Shown: piece after piece, positions 25,949 through 35,600 of the stretch
Numbering within the stretch: the stretch's first letter is position 1
Layout of the letters: every line of letters starts with the position of its first letter
Source: Candidatus Poribacteria bacterium
GTDB taxonomy: Bacteria; Poribacteria; WGA-4E; WGA-3G
Direction: 5' to 3'
DNA: 64,000 nt
Assembly: GCA_022825825.1 (NCBI GenBank)
Contig: JAJDWA010000070.1
Location: forward strand, 48,922 to 112,921
Translations under genes and position numbers: made by a program
Notes under the pieces: generated by a model
What the model was told of the DNA's origin: nothing
Databases searched by the model: none
Seen by the model: the letters and a program-made list of their open reading frames with translations, nothing else

Positions 25949-26896
25949 CTACATGAGATATCGTAGTTTGTCATAACCCAGTTCACGTTTTGCCTTGTCC
26001 TCAACTAAATTGATTAAGGTGTCAAATCCGTAAAACGTCTTAATGCGATGTGTCAATCGAGCGCGATCACGGCGGAGATTGTCTAACTGCCAATACACTG
26101 GTAGACGCGGATCGTGTTTTGTTGGTATTTCAGCGCCAAGTTCATCTGCTACATTTGGCAATGTTTTCCATAACTGTAGGTGTTGATGATGTGCTGTCAA
26201 GCCTGTAATAGCAAGTTCTCGATAACCGTGTTGTGCCAACTCAGAGAGTGCCGCTGCGTGGTTGATAACATGCCAGAGTCCACCAAATCCTTGTCGACGT
26301 TCTGGAGCATGTTGAATCAATGTGTCTAACACTGTTGTTGCCATCGCCTGTAAGTCAGTGTAGGGCGGAAAAATAGCATCCTCATGCAACACAATTTTAC
26401 GTCCATCAATACGCCCTTTCTCTTTCCCATAATAGGCGACACCAGGCGTTACACCGTTGAATCCCGTAATTAGTTTTCGAATACCATCAGTAATAGCAGG
26501 GGTAGCAAACTCCGGATGACGCTTAAGCGCACGGATCGCTATTGAGGCAAAAATTACATTGTGCCCGGACTGCCGAGTCTGATCAATGTTATGTCCCAGA
26601 GTATCAGCGATTCCGTCAATCAAGTTCTCTTTCGGCGGCGCCTTAGGCAACGGATCAAACATCTCATTTACTGAAATAGCTGCGGATTCTCCCGGACTAA
26701 AAACCGATTCCCCATAGATGATACGATCCAATTCCACCTTGATTCCTGCACAAACTTTTTCGTCAAGGTTCGGATGATTTTCTGTAATAAGGTACCCAGC
26801 AACAATAGCAGCACCAAGGTGCCCTGCCATCGTGTTAACATGGTGAGCACGTGCTAATGCGTTCAGTCCTTTAGCAAGATAATCGAAATCAACCAT
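25949..26896 (-). CDS. Conserved hypothetical, His-rich, first gene of the pyrK-bioB operon
   Basis: A 315-aa mostly helical cytoplasmic protein with many histidines, including HHVNTMAGHLGAAIVAGYL near the N-terminus, GHNIDQTRQSGHNVIF, WHVINHAAAL and LTAHHQHLQLW. The spacing suggests a metal or cofactor site, but I do not recognise a family. It lies 5 bp upstream of pyrK, in the same operon. ATG 26896; the upstream promoter is described separately. Confidence 0.7.
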   Translation of the reverse strand: MVDFDYLAKGLNALARAHHVNTMAGHLGAAIVAGYLITENHPNLDEKVCAGIKVELDRIIYGESVFSPGESAAISVNEMFDPLPKAPPKENLIDGIADTLGHNIDQTRQSGHNVIFASIAIRALKRHPEFATPAITDGIRKLITGFNGVTPGVAYYGKEKGRIDGRKIVLHEDAIFPPYTDLQAMATTVLDTLIQHAPERRQGFGGLWHVINHAAALSELAQHGYRELAITGLTAHHQHLQLWKTLPNVADELGAEIPTKHDPRLPVYWQLDNLRRDRARLTHRIKTFYGFDTLINLVEDKAKRELGYDKLRYLM

Positions 26897-26970
26897 AGTT
26901 AGATTCTCTCTGTTGATTTATCGCTCTTCAAAACGAACCTAATTATTACGAACTTTCCTTGAGTATTTTT

Positions 26971-26999
26971 ATTATATCACTACCAGTAGGAGAAAACAA
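26971..26999 (-). promoter_or_regulatory. Promoter of the 315-aa/pyrK/bioB operon
   Basis: On the minus strand TTGTTT (26994-26999), 17 bp, TATAAT (26971-26976), 75 bp before the start codon. Confidence 0.55.
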
Positions 27000-27596
27000 G
27001 CAAAAGCCTCGGAAATGCAGGACTATTTAGTTTTAAGAATTATCAGTTGATGCGTTTTACTTGGGGTTAAGTTTTGAACGGTAGGTGCAGTTTCCTAACT
27101 AATTCTGCCATACGGGGAATCATGTAGAATGCCATACGCGCATTCTACCAAAGGCATTCATACCCGGGGAACGCCTATAGGCGTTCATACCGTTGATTTC
27201 TTGATTTGGCGTATTCTGACGTACCCTTATGTGTTAATTAAAAAATGGCGCACCTGTTCTGATTGGTAGGATCGGTTTTTAAACAGCTCTGTCTTATCCG
27301 AAAGTGCGCTTGTGGGAAGGCGTTTCAAGCCGATATAGGACGCGAACAAAATGCTTCCGTAAAGCCGTTTATCTATTGCTGACTGTTAACTTGTGTCCTC
27401 CGATGTGGTTAGGAAACCGCATCTACCGAAACAAATCGCGTTAATTTGGTATTATGTGCCTTTGGCGTTGATTTGGAGATGACACGATAAAAAGCCGGGT
27501 TTCGCTGCCGCTTCTACCCGACCTACAAGAGATTTACACTAATCTTGGCAATTGGCAAGGTCCACGTAATTGTAAAATCCACTGTAAAACTTGAGT
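27000..27596. repeat. Repeat mosaic without genes
   Basis: The stretch holds CTATTTAGTTTTAAGAATTA (27023-27048, repeated at 60250), GGTAGGTGCAGTTTCCTAAC at about 27080, ATACGCGCATTCTACC palindromes, GAACGCCTATAGGCGTTC (a perfect palindrome, about 27160-27177), and GGTTAGGAAACCGCATCTACC near 27408. It resembles several copies of the family A interior without clear termini. Confidence 0.6.
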
Positions 27597-28520
27597 TCAA
27601 TTAAAATTTTGTGATGCTGCGCTCTGCGCAACCAGCTGTTTAAATTGATCACGTTGTGAATTTGTCAATTCTAATGGAACAATCTGCTCTATGCCATCAC
27701 TACCGATTTTTGATGGAACGTTCAGGAAAACCGATGTTGTGTCCGTTGAAATCCGTGTGCCAACACTCATAACTCGCTTTTTATCAAGACTGATTGCCGA
27801 TAGCACTTGAAGAATATGACTTGCCAAAGTATATTCACTTGCCGAAGTATATGGGCAACGTTCAGCAACGGCTGCTGATAGACTTTGAATATCAGATTCA
27901 TCCATCAATTGCGTAAGTGGGATACCATTTACCCTGCAGTACTGTGGCAACGGATGCGTCACTTCGTCATTCCCAATTGCCAATGCGGACACATCTTTCA
28001 CTGAGAGTCCAAGATGAGTTGCAATTTCTGATTTTAGATGTGCAGTAGAAACACCGTTTGCAATGCCGATCACTACATCTGTTCCGTGAGTCTGATGTAT
28101 CCAGGCCGATATATGGTTAGCAAAAGGCATTGCAACCAATATTTTGACATTTTGGATGTGCTCCAGTACCTTCGGCACAACCTGCCGCGCTATTGAAAGA
28201 TTTGTTGTTTTTAACGCTTGTGCCGAGTGAAAACCAAATGAGACGGCTGTGGGCAGCAGAATAACGACATCAGAATCGGATAGTTCATCGCCGGAATCTG
28301 TGAATGAAACAGCAGTATCGCTGGCACTCATAGCAGTTGCAAGCGTAAGGTCTTCTACACCATTGGCTACGGGACGAGAGTTTCTTGAATTAAGGTTTCC
28401 ATGTTTGCCACTGGATTGCGTCCTGGTGAAAAAAACAACTTCTTGTGCTAATTCCGAATGGCAAATACCCCACGCAACCGAAAGTGCTAACTGACCGGAT
28501 CCTAATAATGCTATTTTCAT
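27597..28520 (-). CDS. LDH/malate dehydrogenase-like protein, catalytic residues apparently lost
   Basis: A 307-aa protein with an N-terminal Rossmann motif ALLGSGQLALSVAW (G7-x-G9). The overall LDH/MDH layout is present: SDVVILLPTAV, VLVAMPFANHISAW, a block corresponding to the substrate-binding loop (GVSTAHLKSEIATHLGLS), then LAIGNDEVTHPLPQYCRVNG and a C-terminal VPSKIGSDGIEQIVPLEL. In active enzymes the loop has a conserved Arg and the next block has the catalytic His (GEHG); here those positions read K/S and GNDE. It may bind nucleotide without being a dehydrogenase. It is 11 bp downstream of the 919-aa gene. Confidence 0.7.
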   Translation of the reverse strand: MKIALLGSGQLALSVAWGICHSELAQEVVFFTRTQSSGKHGNLNSRNSRPVANGVEDLTLATAMSASDTAVSFTDSGDELSDSDVVILLPTAVSFGFHSAQALKTTNLSIARQVVPKVLEHIQNVKILVAMPFANHISAWIHQTHGTDVVIGIANGVSTAHLKSEIATHLGLSVKDVSALAIGNDEVTHPLPQYCRVNGIPLTQLMDESDIQSLSAAVAERCPYTSASEYTLASHILQVLSAISLDKKRVMSVGTRISTDTTSVFLNVPSKIGSDGIEQIVPLELTNSQRDQFKQLVAQSAASQNFN

Positions 28521-28531
28521 GTCGTTTGTTC

Positions 28532-31291
28532 CTATAAAAGAGTTTCAACAATTTCTTGAAATCGTGATTCAAGGTTTTCACGCTCAACGTTCATCTTAGA
28601 GTCGGCTTTGAGTTTATTCTCCAGCAATTCATCATACCGTTCAACGTATTCCATTAAGGTTTCTACCTCTTTTTCATAACAGACAGCCGAAGTTAGAACC
28701 TTTTCTTTTACGACAACTGGAAGCTCCTCAGACGTAATTTGCGTTAATTCCCAACGCCACACTTTCTCGGAGATATACGCAATAAATCGATCTAAAACTT
28801 CACCTTTATAACTGCTACTCTGGAGTTCTTTGACCTCCTGAATCAGCCCTAATACCTGATTAAAAAGAGAGTCCGACAAAATGCCGCGTAATTCCATCAA
28901 AATACGTCCTGTCGTTGAAATCGGCAGCTTATTTTGAAGCAGGAACATTCGGAGGTTTGGATAATCCTCCAACGTTTTGATATCAGAGAGCCACGTTTCA
29001 TCTATTGAAGGAAGTTCACTTAAATCGAAACTTAGCACTTGTTGTTTGCGAATTTCTTCGAGTTCAGCGGCGTTTTTATTCAGGCCAGCATTCGCGAGCG
29101 TACTTATAACCTCTGATTCTCTATACGGTTTCAAAAACGCGATCATTTCGGTGACTTTTGTCTGTTCCGCTTGGATCGTTTCAGAAGTAGCGTTGCCGTT
29201 GTTGCGTGCTTGCGCAGCATTTCGTTTTTTGCCTTTCCGTGTCGGGCTTGTGAGGCGGGTGGCACGTTTGGCTAACGTTTCATCGTACCGAACCAATTCT
29301 TGGCGGAGTAAAGAGAGTGTAACATCTCCATGGATAGCCAATTTTTCAGATGTCGTGATGTCGCGCAAATTATGTCCCGTTTTGGCAACAAGGGCACGAT
29401 TGAGGTTACGTTCTAAAACTTTCCGATCCTTCTCGCTTTCTACAACAAGTTGACTCCCTAACGTGAGATTCATTAGTCTTTTCGTTTGATCTGGCACACT
29501 AAGATTAATGTCACAGGTAGGTTTAAAATCTCCTAAGAGTTTCTCGCGATATTTGCCATTAAGCACCAACGTCCACAACGTGTTGTAGTACGTTTGGAGT
29601 TTCTCAGTTTCCCGCGGTGCCTGCTCAATCCATCGCTTTATAGTTTGAAAATGGTCTTTTACATGTGTTAAAAGTTCTTCAAACTCCGCATCTGTAACCT
29701 CAAATCCTGAAAATTTTGATTGTGTTTGCCGGTTCGTTCGGTTTGTCCTCTGCGTAGTAGCGGGTTTTACAGCTAACAGAATATTCTCAAGTGGTTGGAT
29801 AACCTTTTCAAAATCCTGATTGTGTTGACTTGCAAAGTTAGCAATTTCAAGTAGCGTAAGCCAGACGTTCCGCATTCTTTCAATTTGCATTTGATGCAAA
29901 GTGGAACGAAGACCGATCCGCGTCATCTTTTCACGGACAGTACCAGATGTCCATTCAGGGAGATAGATTTCGTCTAATGGGACGTCACCCTCAAAAATTT
30001 TTGCTTTAACTGGAATGACAAGCCCTGTTTTGATGAAATCTGTTTCAAAAACAAGGTCGTGGAAAAGTGCTGCGGCTTTATCTAATATTTGATTCGTCAA
30101 GGTGTAACTTGATTGAATCATGCGGTTGAGTGTAAACTGTTGGTTCTCTTGTAATTGCCAAAATTCAATGATTGGATCGATACTTTCGCGAAATACCTCT
30201 GTCGTTGTCTTTGTGGCTTCCTCCTCAAAATGTTCGCCAAGATAGTCTGCGTAGAAATTAGAAAATGCCCCTGCCGTATTACGCAATTCACGAATAACGA
30301 GGTCATCCCACACTTTATCATGAATCCGCTGTCCGCGATTGAGCATCAAAGCCCTAAGTCTGCTTTCAACACCCTGTTGGAATTGGGTCATCAACTGATG
30401 TGCATGTTGACTCGCTTTAACCATATAGTCTTCAATTTTTGAAGAACTATTAGTTATCACTTCCTCAATTTCTTTAGGTGGCGCGTTGAGTGCTATTGGA
30501 ACAAGTTTTAACGTTTTAGGCTTAAGTGGATCATACACAGCGGCTGTTGATAATACCCGAACAGCTGGTTGGGTTTCTGAAGTTTCGCCCTCTAAAAAAC
30601 GCTCCTGAAGCGTCAAACTATATCCTAAGTCAACGAGATCAGGATAATTTTTAATATGAGTACGCACTACTACCAAAACTGTGTCATACCCGTTTTTCTC
30701 GACTTCTGTAAGCACAATATCTTCGTTGAGATGTACTCTGTGGATATGGGTTTGTTCAGGAATAACGACTTTTGCGGAAGGGCGATCAGTGTCTACTGCC
30801 TTCGCAAGAACAAAACCGCCCGTCTTAATAGTACTTGGTACTACTAAACGCGATTGTAAAACTTCTTCTGTCAATTCAGAGAGTGTCAGAGATTTTCCTA
30901 AGTGTTGGACAGTGATGTTCGCAAGAACACCGTCGGCGAAATCAGTGATTTGGCGGGTGTTGCGTTCTAATTCTTGGACACTTTTTTGAACGCGGTCATG
31001 ATCGTCAAGTGCTACAGCTTGTACCTTTGCTTCGTCAATCCAGGATACCCATGCCCCTGGACGCTGCTTCACTTTCAAAGTGAGTTTTCCATCTTCGGAG
31101 TCGAAACCAGGGAGAATCTGGCTCTCGGATGTCACCTTTGGTGTCCAGACAATCAAGTGTTTATTATTCTTGCTACCGAGCCCGATTCCAAAAGTGTCTC
31201 CCCAACTCATTCGCCCTTCAACACTGGCTTTTATCTTATCAGTTAATGTAAATAGTAGGTCAGAGTGAAAATTAAGAGATATATCTTGCAT
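28532..31291 (-). CDS. Large protein of unknown function (919 aa)
   Basis: No signal peptide, membrane segment or P-loop is seen. Residues 1-120 are beta-rich, ending with KQRPGAWVSWIDEAK. About 270-560 is long-helical (ESRLRALMLNRGQRIHDKVW; ATKTTTEVFRESIDPIIEFW). A basic, low-complexity segment (about 700-735: TRKGKKRNAAQARNNGNATS) separates a helical C-terminal third ending in a probable coiled coil. I do not recognise the family. The first ATG (31291) has no close ribosome site; Met29 (MSWGD) with GAAGGG before it is an alternative start. It sits between an MT-A70 methyltransferase (45 bp upstream) and the LDH-like gene. Confidence 0.75.
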   Translation of the reverse strand: MQDISLNFHSDLLFTLTDKIKASVEGRMSWGDTFGIGLGSKNNKHLIVWTPKVTSESQILPGFDSEDGKLTLKVKQRPGAWVSWIDEAKVQAVALDDHDRVQKSVQELERNTRQITDFADGVLANITVQHLGKSLTLSELTEEVLQSRLVVPSTIKTGGFVLAKAVDTDRPSAKVVIPEQTHIHRVHLNEDIVLTEVEKNGYDTVLVVVRTHIKNYPDLVDLGYSLTLQERFLEGETSETQPAVRVLSTAAVYDPLKPKTLKLVPIALNAPPKEIEEVITNSSSKIEDYMVKASQHAHQLMTQFQQGVESRLRALMLNRGQRIHDKVWDDLVIRELRNTAGAFSNFYADYLGEHFEEEATKTTTEVFRESIDPIIEFWQLQENQQFTLNRMIQSSYTLTNQILDKAAALFHDLVFETDFIKTGLVIPVKAKIFEGDVPLDEIYLPEWTSGTVREKMTRIGLRSTLHQMQIERMRNVWLTLLEIANFASQHNQDFEKVIQPLENILLAVKPATTQRTNRTNRQTQSKFSGFEVTDAEFEELLTHVKDHFQTIKRWIEQAPRETEKLQTYYNTLWTLVLNGKYREKLLGDFKPTCDINLSVPDQTKRLMNLTLGSQLVVESEKDRKVLERNLNRALVAKTGHNLRDITTSEKLAIHGDVTLSLLRQELVRYDETLAKRATRLTSPTRKGKKRNAAQARNNGNATSETIQAEQTKVTEMIAFLKPYRESEVISTLANAGLNKNAAELEEIRKQQVLSFDLSELPSIDETWLSDIKTLEDYPNLRMFLLQNKLPISTTGRILMELRGILSDSLFNQVLGLIQEVKELQSSSYKGEVLDRFIAYISEKVWRWELTQITSEELPVVVKEKVLTSAVCYEKEVETLMEYVERYDELLENKLKADSKMNVERENLESRFQEIVETLL

Positions 31292-31336
31292 GTGTCAATT
31301 AGTATGTGTCTCCCTTTTATTTAATAGTTAGGACTC

Positions 31337-31915
31337 TCAAGAATCTATGTCAGTGTTTAATTCTTTCTTAATCTCAAGCCCCCATACGTCCCAACCTTTA
31401 ACTTCCTTGCGTGCGAAAAGCTCCAGTTTGCTCTGTTCAGGAAACATCTCCTCAATACGCTGTCGAACTTCATCCGGTTTTTCTGAATGCCGGGTTCTTT
31501 TTGATTGAACAAACTGCCTAATATTTCGCATTCCTCTCGGTTGTGGAATTTTCCCGCGTTTAAAAACGAGACATAATTCGCACTGGCTCATCGTATAAAA
31601 CCCTGGATTCACGCGGCACTTATCCCATATAAACGCCACTGTCGCCCAGTTAAATCCCCAAGCTTTTCCTAACAAGATTGCTTGGTCAAGATGTGGTGAT
31701 GAACTCCACATAAACAACAGACAATTTTGAGAAGATATAGCCGCAATATTCCATTGCGCCATCTCCGATACAGAAATGGTCGGATAATGTCTAATTGCGC
31801 CACCACTATCTTTGCCTCCAGAACCTGTGTGCTGGAGTTGACCTTTGTAATCCCAGGGTGGGTCCGCGTAGAGAATTTGATATTGCTTATTCGGAAGCGG
31901 GGGGTGTGATACCAT
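31337..31915 (-). CDS. MT-A70-family adenine-N6 methyltransferase
   Basis: A 192-aa protein. The catalytic DPPW is at residues 18-21 (LYADPPWDYKG), followed by HYPTISVSEMAQW, LLFMWSSSPHLDQAI and the C-terminal SEKPDEVRQRIEEMFP, all typical of bacterial and phage MT-A70 enzymes that methylate adenine in DNA. No restriction enzyme is next to it, so it is an orphan methyltransferase unless the 919-aa neighbour is its partner. There are no phage genes around. Confidence 0.9.
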   Translation of the reverse strand: MVSHPPLPNKQYQILYADPPWDYKGQLQHTGSGGKDSGGAIRHYPTISVSEMAQWNIAAISSQNCLLFMWSSSPHLDQAILLGKAWGFNWATVAFIWDKCRVNPGFYTMSQCELCLVFKRGKIPQPRGMRNIRQFVQSKRTRHSEKPDEVRQRIEEMFPEQSKLELFARKEVKGWDVWGLEIKKELNTDIDS

Positions 31916-32016
31916 AGTCCGTTGACAGACAGTGCCTTCCTTCCTAAAACAGTAGCACTGGCTGTATTACAAGCTCGCACGAAATACTATGAACAGCATT
32001 TTGCTGCCATAAGTTC

Positions 32017-32565
32017 TTACTGTGCATCAACGCTAAGTCCTTCTTGAGCAATGTCATTGTTTGCAACTAACATATCACGGTTAAAGATGAAATCACTACG
32101 GGCACTTCCGAGTTTTTCACCTTCTTCTTGACGTTCACGGAAATATTGTGGCAGCGTTAATCCTGTCATGCGAATAGCATCTTCAGGGCACGCTTCAACA
32201 CAATAACCGCAGAATATACAACGCAGCATGTTTATCTCAAAAACATCCGGATATTTTTCACGTTGGTATCCTTCTTTAGTTGTCCAACCTTCCGGAGCAG
32301 GTGCCGCCTGTATCGTGATGCAATCTGCGGGACAAGCGGTTGCACATAAGAAACATGCAACACACTTAATTTCATCTTTGTCAGTTGTCGTTAGTTTGTG
32401 AACCCCTCTATACCGGTCATTACGTTCATTGACACTTCTCGGATCTTCGGGGTACTGAACTGTTAATTTCTTCTTAGGGATGTGTTTTAACGTTGTAAAC
32501 ATCCCCTTAATCAACGCTGGGATATAGAGTCTATCCCAAAATGACATCTCTTCGTTAACTTTCAT
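32017..32565 (-). CDS. nuoI: NADH-quinone oxidoreductase subunit I
   Basis: A protein of about 182 aa that carries the two 4Fe-4S clusters of the peripheral arm of complex I. Both motifs are present: CVACFLCATACPADC and CIFCGYCVEACPEDA. The N-terminal MSFWDRLYIPALIKGMFTTLKH is typical. ATG 32565 has AAAGGAA 6-9 nt upstream; ATG 32571 is too close to it. No other nuo gene is in the window, so it is separated from the complex I operon or a solitary paralogue. Confidence 0.92.
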   Translation of the reverse strand: MKVNEEMSFWDRLYIPALIKGMFTTLKHIPKKKLTVQYPEDPRSVNERNDRYRGVHKLTTTDKDEIKCVACFLCATACPADCITIQAAPAPEGWTTKEGYQREKYPDVFEINMLRCIFCGYCVEACPEDAIRMTGLTLPQYFRERQEEGEKLGSARSDFIFNRDMLVANNDIAQEGLSVDAQ

Positions 32566-32571
32566 AAGCAT

Positions 32572-32735
32572 TTTCCTTTCTGATTATAACTTACACAAAT
32601 TCGTTCTCGCCTAATTCTTTCTCATTTATGTGTAAATCCTGCGTAGGTCGGGTAGAACAACGTGAAACCCGACAAATGCTACACGCGTATTTGGTGTTGA
32701 TTTGGATAACTTGGGTTAACCATAGTCAAACAAAT
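32572..32735. repeat. Short repeat fragment
   Basis: Contains GTAGGTCGGGTAGAACAACG with GAAACCCGACAAATGC, matching the 'hairpin then GTTGATTTGG' unit seen at 9610, 27190 and 44145. No gene is seen. Confidence 0.4.
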
Positions 32736-34238
32736 TTATGTGTTCAGGTTTGCAACTGTATAGTTCGGTGCTTCCTCTGTAATATCAATATCGTGCGGAT
32801 GGCTTTCTCGGTAACCACTGCTTGACATACGAACAAATTGGACATCTCTACGTAAAGACTCAATATCTGGCGTACCACAATATCCCATGGCGGATCGAAT
32901 CCCACCCACTAACTGGTAGACATAGTTACTCAGTTTACCTTTATGGGGAACTCTACCTTCAATACCGCGTGGTATAAGTTTCGACATTTCTTCATCACTC
33001 ACCTGTTCTCCAAGAGCAGCTCCTCGTTTTCGTAAAGCACCCAGCGAACCCATACCACGGTGAATCTTGTAAGTTCTACCTTGATAGATGACTGTAGAGC
33101 CTGGGCTTTCGTCTGTCCCTGCGAGTAGGCTACCAATCATCACAGAACTTGCGCCTGCACCAATTCCTTTGGCAATATCACCAGAATAACGGATACCACC
33201 ATCAGCAATGATCGGCACGCCCGCTTTGTCTGCTTCCTGTGCGCAATCGTAAATCGCTGTGATTTGTGGAATACTAACGCCTGCTACCACACGCGTCGTA
33301 CAAATAGATCCAGGACCGACCCCTACCTTCACAGCATCTGCACCAGCGTCAATCAAACTTCGCGTCGCTTCAGGGGTGACGACATTCCCCGCAACAAGTT
33401 CAACATCTGGAAATTCTGATTTAATATATTCTGTTGACCGAACTACATTTTTGGAATGACCATGCGCCGTGTCTAACACAAGCACGTCTACTTCCGCTTT
33501 CACCAACATTTCAACGTCTTCTAAAGCGGTTGATGGCACAATCGCTGCGCCAACACGCAACCGCCCCATGCCGTCCTTACACGCGTGCGGAAACATCTGT
33601 ACCTTATCAATATCCTTGATAGTGATTAAACCACATAAACGGAAATCGTTATCAACGATCGGTAACTTCTCCTTCCGAGATTGATGTAGCACCTGTTTCG
33701 CGTTGTCAAGTGTAACACCTGGGGATGCGGTAATCAATTTGTCCGCGGGTGTCATCCGAGCAGTAATAGGAAGGTCCAGGTTATCCTCATACTTGAGGTC
33801 TCGGTTGGTAATTAAACCGACAAGGTAACCGTCTTCGGTAACAATAGGTACGCCCCCGATGCGGTAACGTTCGGTTATTTCAAGCGCATCACGAATCGTT
33901 TTATCCGCTGTCAACGTAATCGGGTCATTTATCATCCCGCTTTCAGAACGTTTTACTCTGTCAACTTCAGATACCTGTTCCTCAATAGAACAGTTATAGT
34001 GAATTATGCCGATACCCCCTTCCCGCGCAATTGCAATAGCAAGGGTTGATTCGGTAACAGTATCCATCGGCGCACTACAGATAGGGATATTAAGCCGGAG
34101 ATTCCGCGTCAACTGCGTACTTGTATCAACGTCATCTGGTAGTACACTCGATTCCGCCGGAATGAGCAAAACATCGTCAAAAGTTAACCCTTCTTTTTCA
34201 AACTTCGGGGGGAAATCATCGGAAATTTTGGTGTCCAT
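32736..34238 (-). CDS. guaB: IMP dehydrogenase
   Basis: A 500-aa enzyme that oxidises IMP to XMP, the committed step of GMP synthesis. The TIM barrel starts [17 protein letters not shown]; two CBS domains (about 95-210) are inserted ([33 protein letters not shown]). The catalytic loop [14 protein letters not shown] and the C-terminal [15 protein letters not shown] and [16 protein letters not shown] are present. ATG 34238 lies 9 nt after AAGGAG; ATG 34247 touches it. Confidence 0.96.
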   Translation of the reverse strand: MDTKISDDFPPKFEKEGLTFDDVLLIPAESSVLPDDVDTSTQLTRNLRLNIPICSAPMDTVTESTLAIAIAREGGIGIIHYNCSIEEQVSEVDRVKRSESGMINDPITLTADKTIRDALEITERYRIGGVPIVTEDGYLVGLITNRDLKYEDNLDLPITARMTPADKLITASPGVTLDNAKQVLHQSRKEKLPIVDNDFRLCGLITIKDIDKVQMFPHACKDGMGRLRVGAAIVPSTALEDVEMLVKAEVDVLVLDTAHGHSKNVVRSTEYIKSEFPDVELVAGNVVTPEATRSLIDAGADAVKVGVGPGSICTTRVVAGVSIPQITAIYDCAQEADKAGVPIIADGGIRYSGDIAKGIGAGASSVMIGSLLAGTDESPGSTVIYQGRTYKIHRGMGSLGALRKRGAALGEQVSDEEMSKLIPRGIEGRVPHKGKLSNYVYQLVGGIRSAMGYCGTPDIESLRRDVQFVRMSSSGYRESHPHDIDITEEAPNYTVANLNT

Positions 34239-34326
34239 CGGAATCATCTCCTTATGATGCAAATTGAGGAGGGTGAGAAGACTTGTCAATTTTGTTCTAT
34301 AAAATACGTCTTGCTAATTATCAAAT

Positions 34327-34355
34327 ATTATAGCATATTCTCTCTTTTATGTCAA
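34327..34355 (-). promoter_or_regulatory. Consensus promoter of guaB
   Basis: On the minus strand TTGACA (34350-34355), 17 bp, TATAAT (34327-34332): a full consensus sigma70 promoter about 90 bp before the start. Confidence 0.85.
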
Positions 34356-34477
34356 AAAAATTTTGGCATTTCGCGAAACTATCTGACACTTCAACTGTCC
34401 ATCAACAAAATTTTATCTTAATAAATTCCGTAACTGTGCTAAAATATCTGAAAACATTGCGTATAAGGAGTTTTTAA

Positions 34478-35524
34478 ATGGGTAACCTAAACGTTGGAAT
34501 TGTTGGTCTCGGTTGGGTCGCTGGCGCACATATTGAGGCATTCAAAGCTGTTGCTGGAGCGGATGTCACTGCTATCTGTTCACGCCGTGAACACGATGAG
34601 GCTGTTTTGGCGGATACTTACGGCACACCACTTACGGCATATACTGACTATGAAAAGATGCTCGCCGATCCGGATATCCATATCGTAGATATTTGTACCC
34701 CGCATCCCTTTCATGCGGAACAGGCAATCGCTGCCGCAAAAGCGGGAAAACATCTTATCATCGAAAAACCGATCTGCCTCACTTACGAAGATGCTCTAGC
34801 TATCCGCGATGCTGTGAAAACTACGGGCGTTAACGTATGTGTCTGTTTTGAATGCCGCTATAGCGCACACTTCACAATGATCCGTTCCGTAATTGACAAC
34901 GGTTTGCTTGGTGAACTGCACTACGCAGAGGTGGATTACTACCACGGTATCGGACCTTGGTACGGACAATATGAATGGAATATCAAAAAGGACTTTGGTG
35001 GTAGCACCCTGCTTACTGCTGGGTGTCATGCGCTTGATGCCCTTCTCTTTTTTATGGATGGCAATGTTGAAGAGGTCACCAGTTATCATACGCAATCCAT
35101 AGGTGAAGCATTTCAACCTTATGAATACAAAACAACAAGTGTGAGCCTTCTTAAGTTTGAGGGTGGGCAGAAGATTGGTAAGGTCACTTCTTGTGTTGAT
35201 TGTCTGCAGCCATACTATTTCCACATTCATCTCGTCGGAAGCGAAGGAAGTTTACTTGACAACCGCATCTATTCTGCGAAAATAAAAGGTATGGACAAAA
35301 GCAAATGGAGCAACCTGGAAACTTCGCTCATAGACTCTGGTGATGTGAGTGACCATCCGTATGAACCGCAGTTCCAAGCGTTCATTGATAGCATTGGACA
35401 AAACGAACCGATGCCACTGACCGATTTTGATACAGCTTTTGAAACACACCGCGTTGTGTTTGCCGCTGACCAGTCCGCTGAAGCAGGGGGAACAACTGTC
35501 AAGTTGTCTGAACTGGCAATTTAA
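34478..35524 (+). CDS. Gfo/Idh/MocA-family oxidoreductase
   Basis: A 348-aa protein with N-terminal [17 protein letters not shown] (Rossmann), [20 protein letters not shown] and [12 protein letters not shown] (the EKP motif), then a C-terminal domain with [15 protein letters not shown]. It is distinct from the paralogue at 6427. Probably acts on sugar derivatives. ATG 34478 follows AAGGAG. Monocistronic and divergent from guaB. Confidence 0.9.
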   Translation: MGNLNVGIVGLGWVAGAHIEAFKAVAGADVTAICSRREHDEAVLADTYGTPLTAYTDYEKMLADPDIHIVDICTPHPFHAEQAIAAAKAGKHLIIEKPICLTYEDALAIRDAVKTTGVNVCVCFECRYSAHFTMIRSVIDNGLLGELHYAEVDYYHGIGPWYGQYEWNIKKDFGGSTLLTAGCHALDALLFFMDGNVEEVTSYHTQSIGEAFQPYEYKTTSVSLLKFEGGQKIGKVTSCVDCLQPYYFHIHLVGSEGSLLDNRIYSAKIKGMDKSKWSNLETSLIDSGDVSDHPYEPQFQAFIDSIGQNEPMPLTDFDTAFETHRVVFAADQSAEAGGTTVKLSELAI

Positions 35525-35600
35525 CAGTTTGGGTATTGTGCGGTTAAGGTGGATGTCTATATGATGACAGTTTTTTAAAGGAGTGGTGGCAATCTGTGTA

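Noticed and set aside
31337..31915. MT-A70 gene as part of a prophage
   Set aside because: No integrase, capsid, terminase or lysis genes occur on either side.
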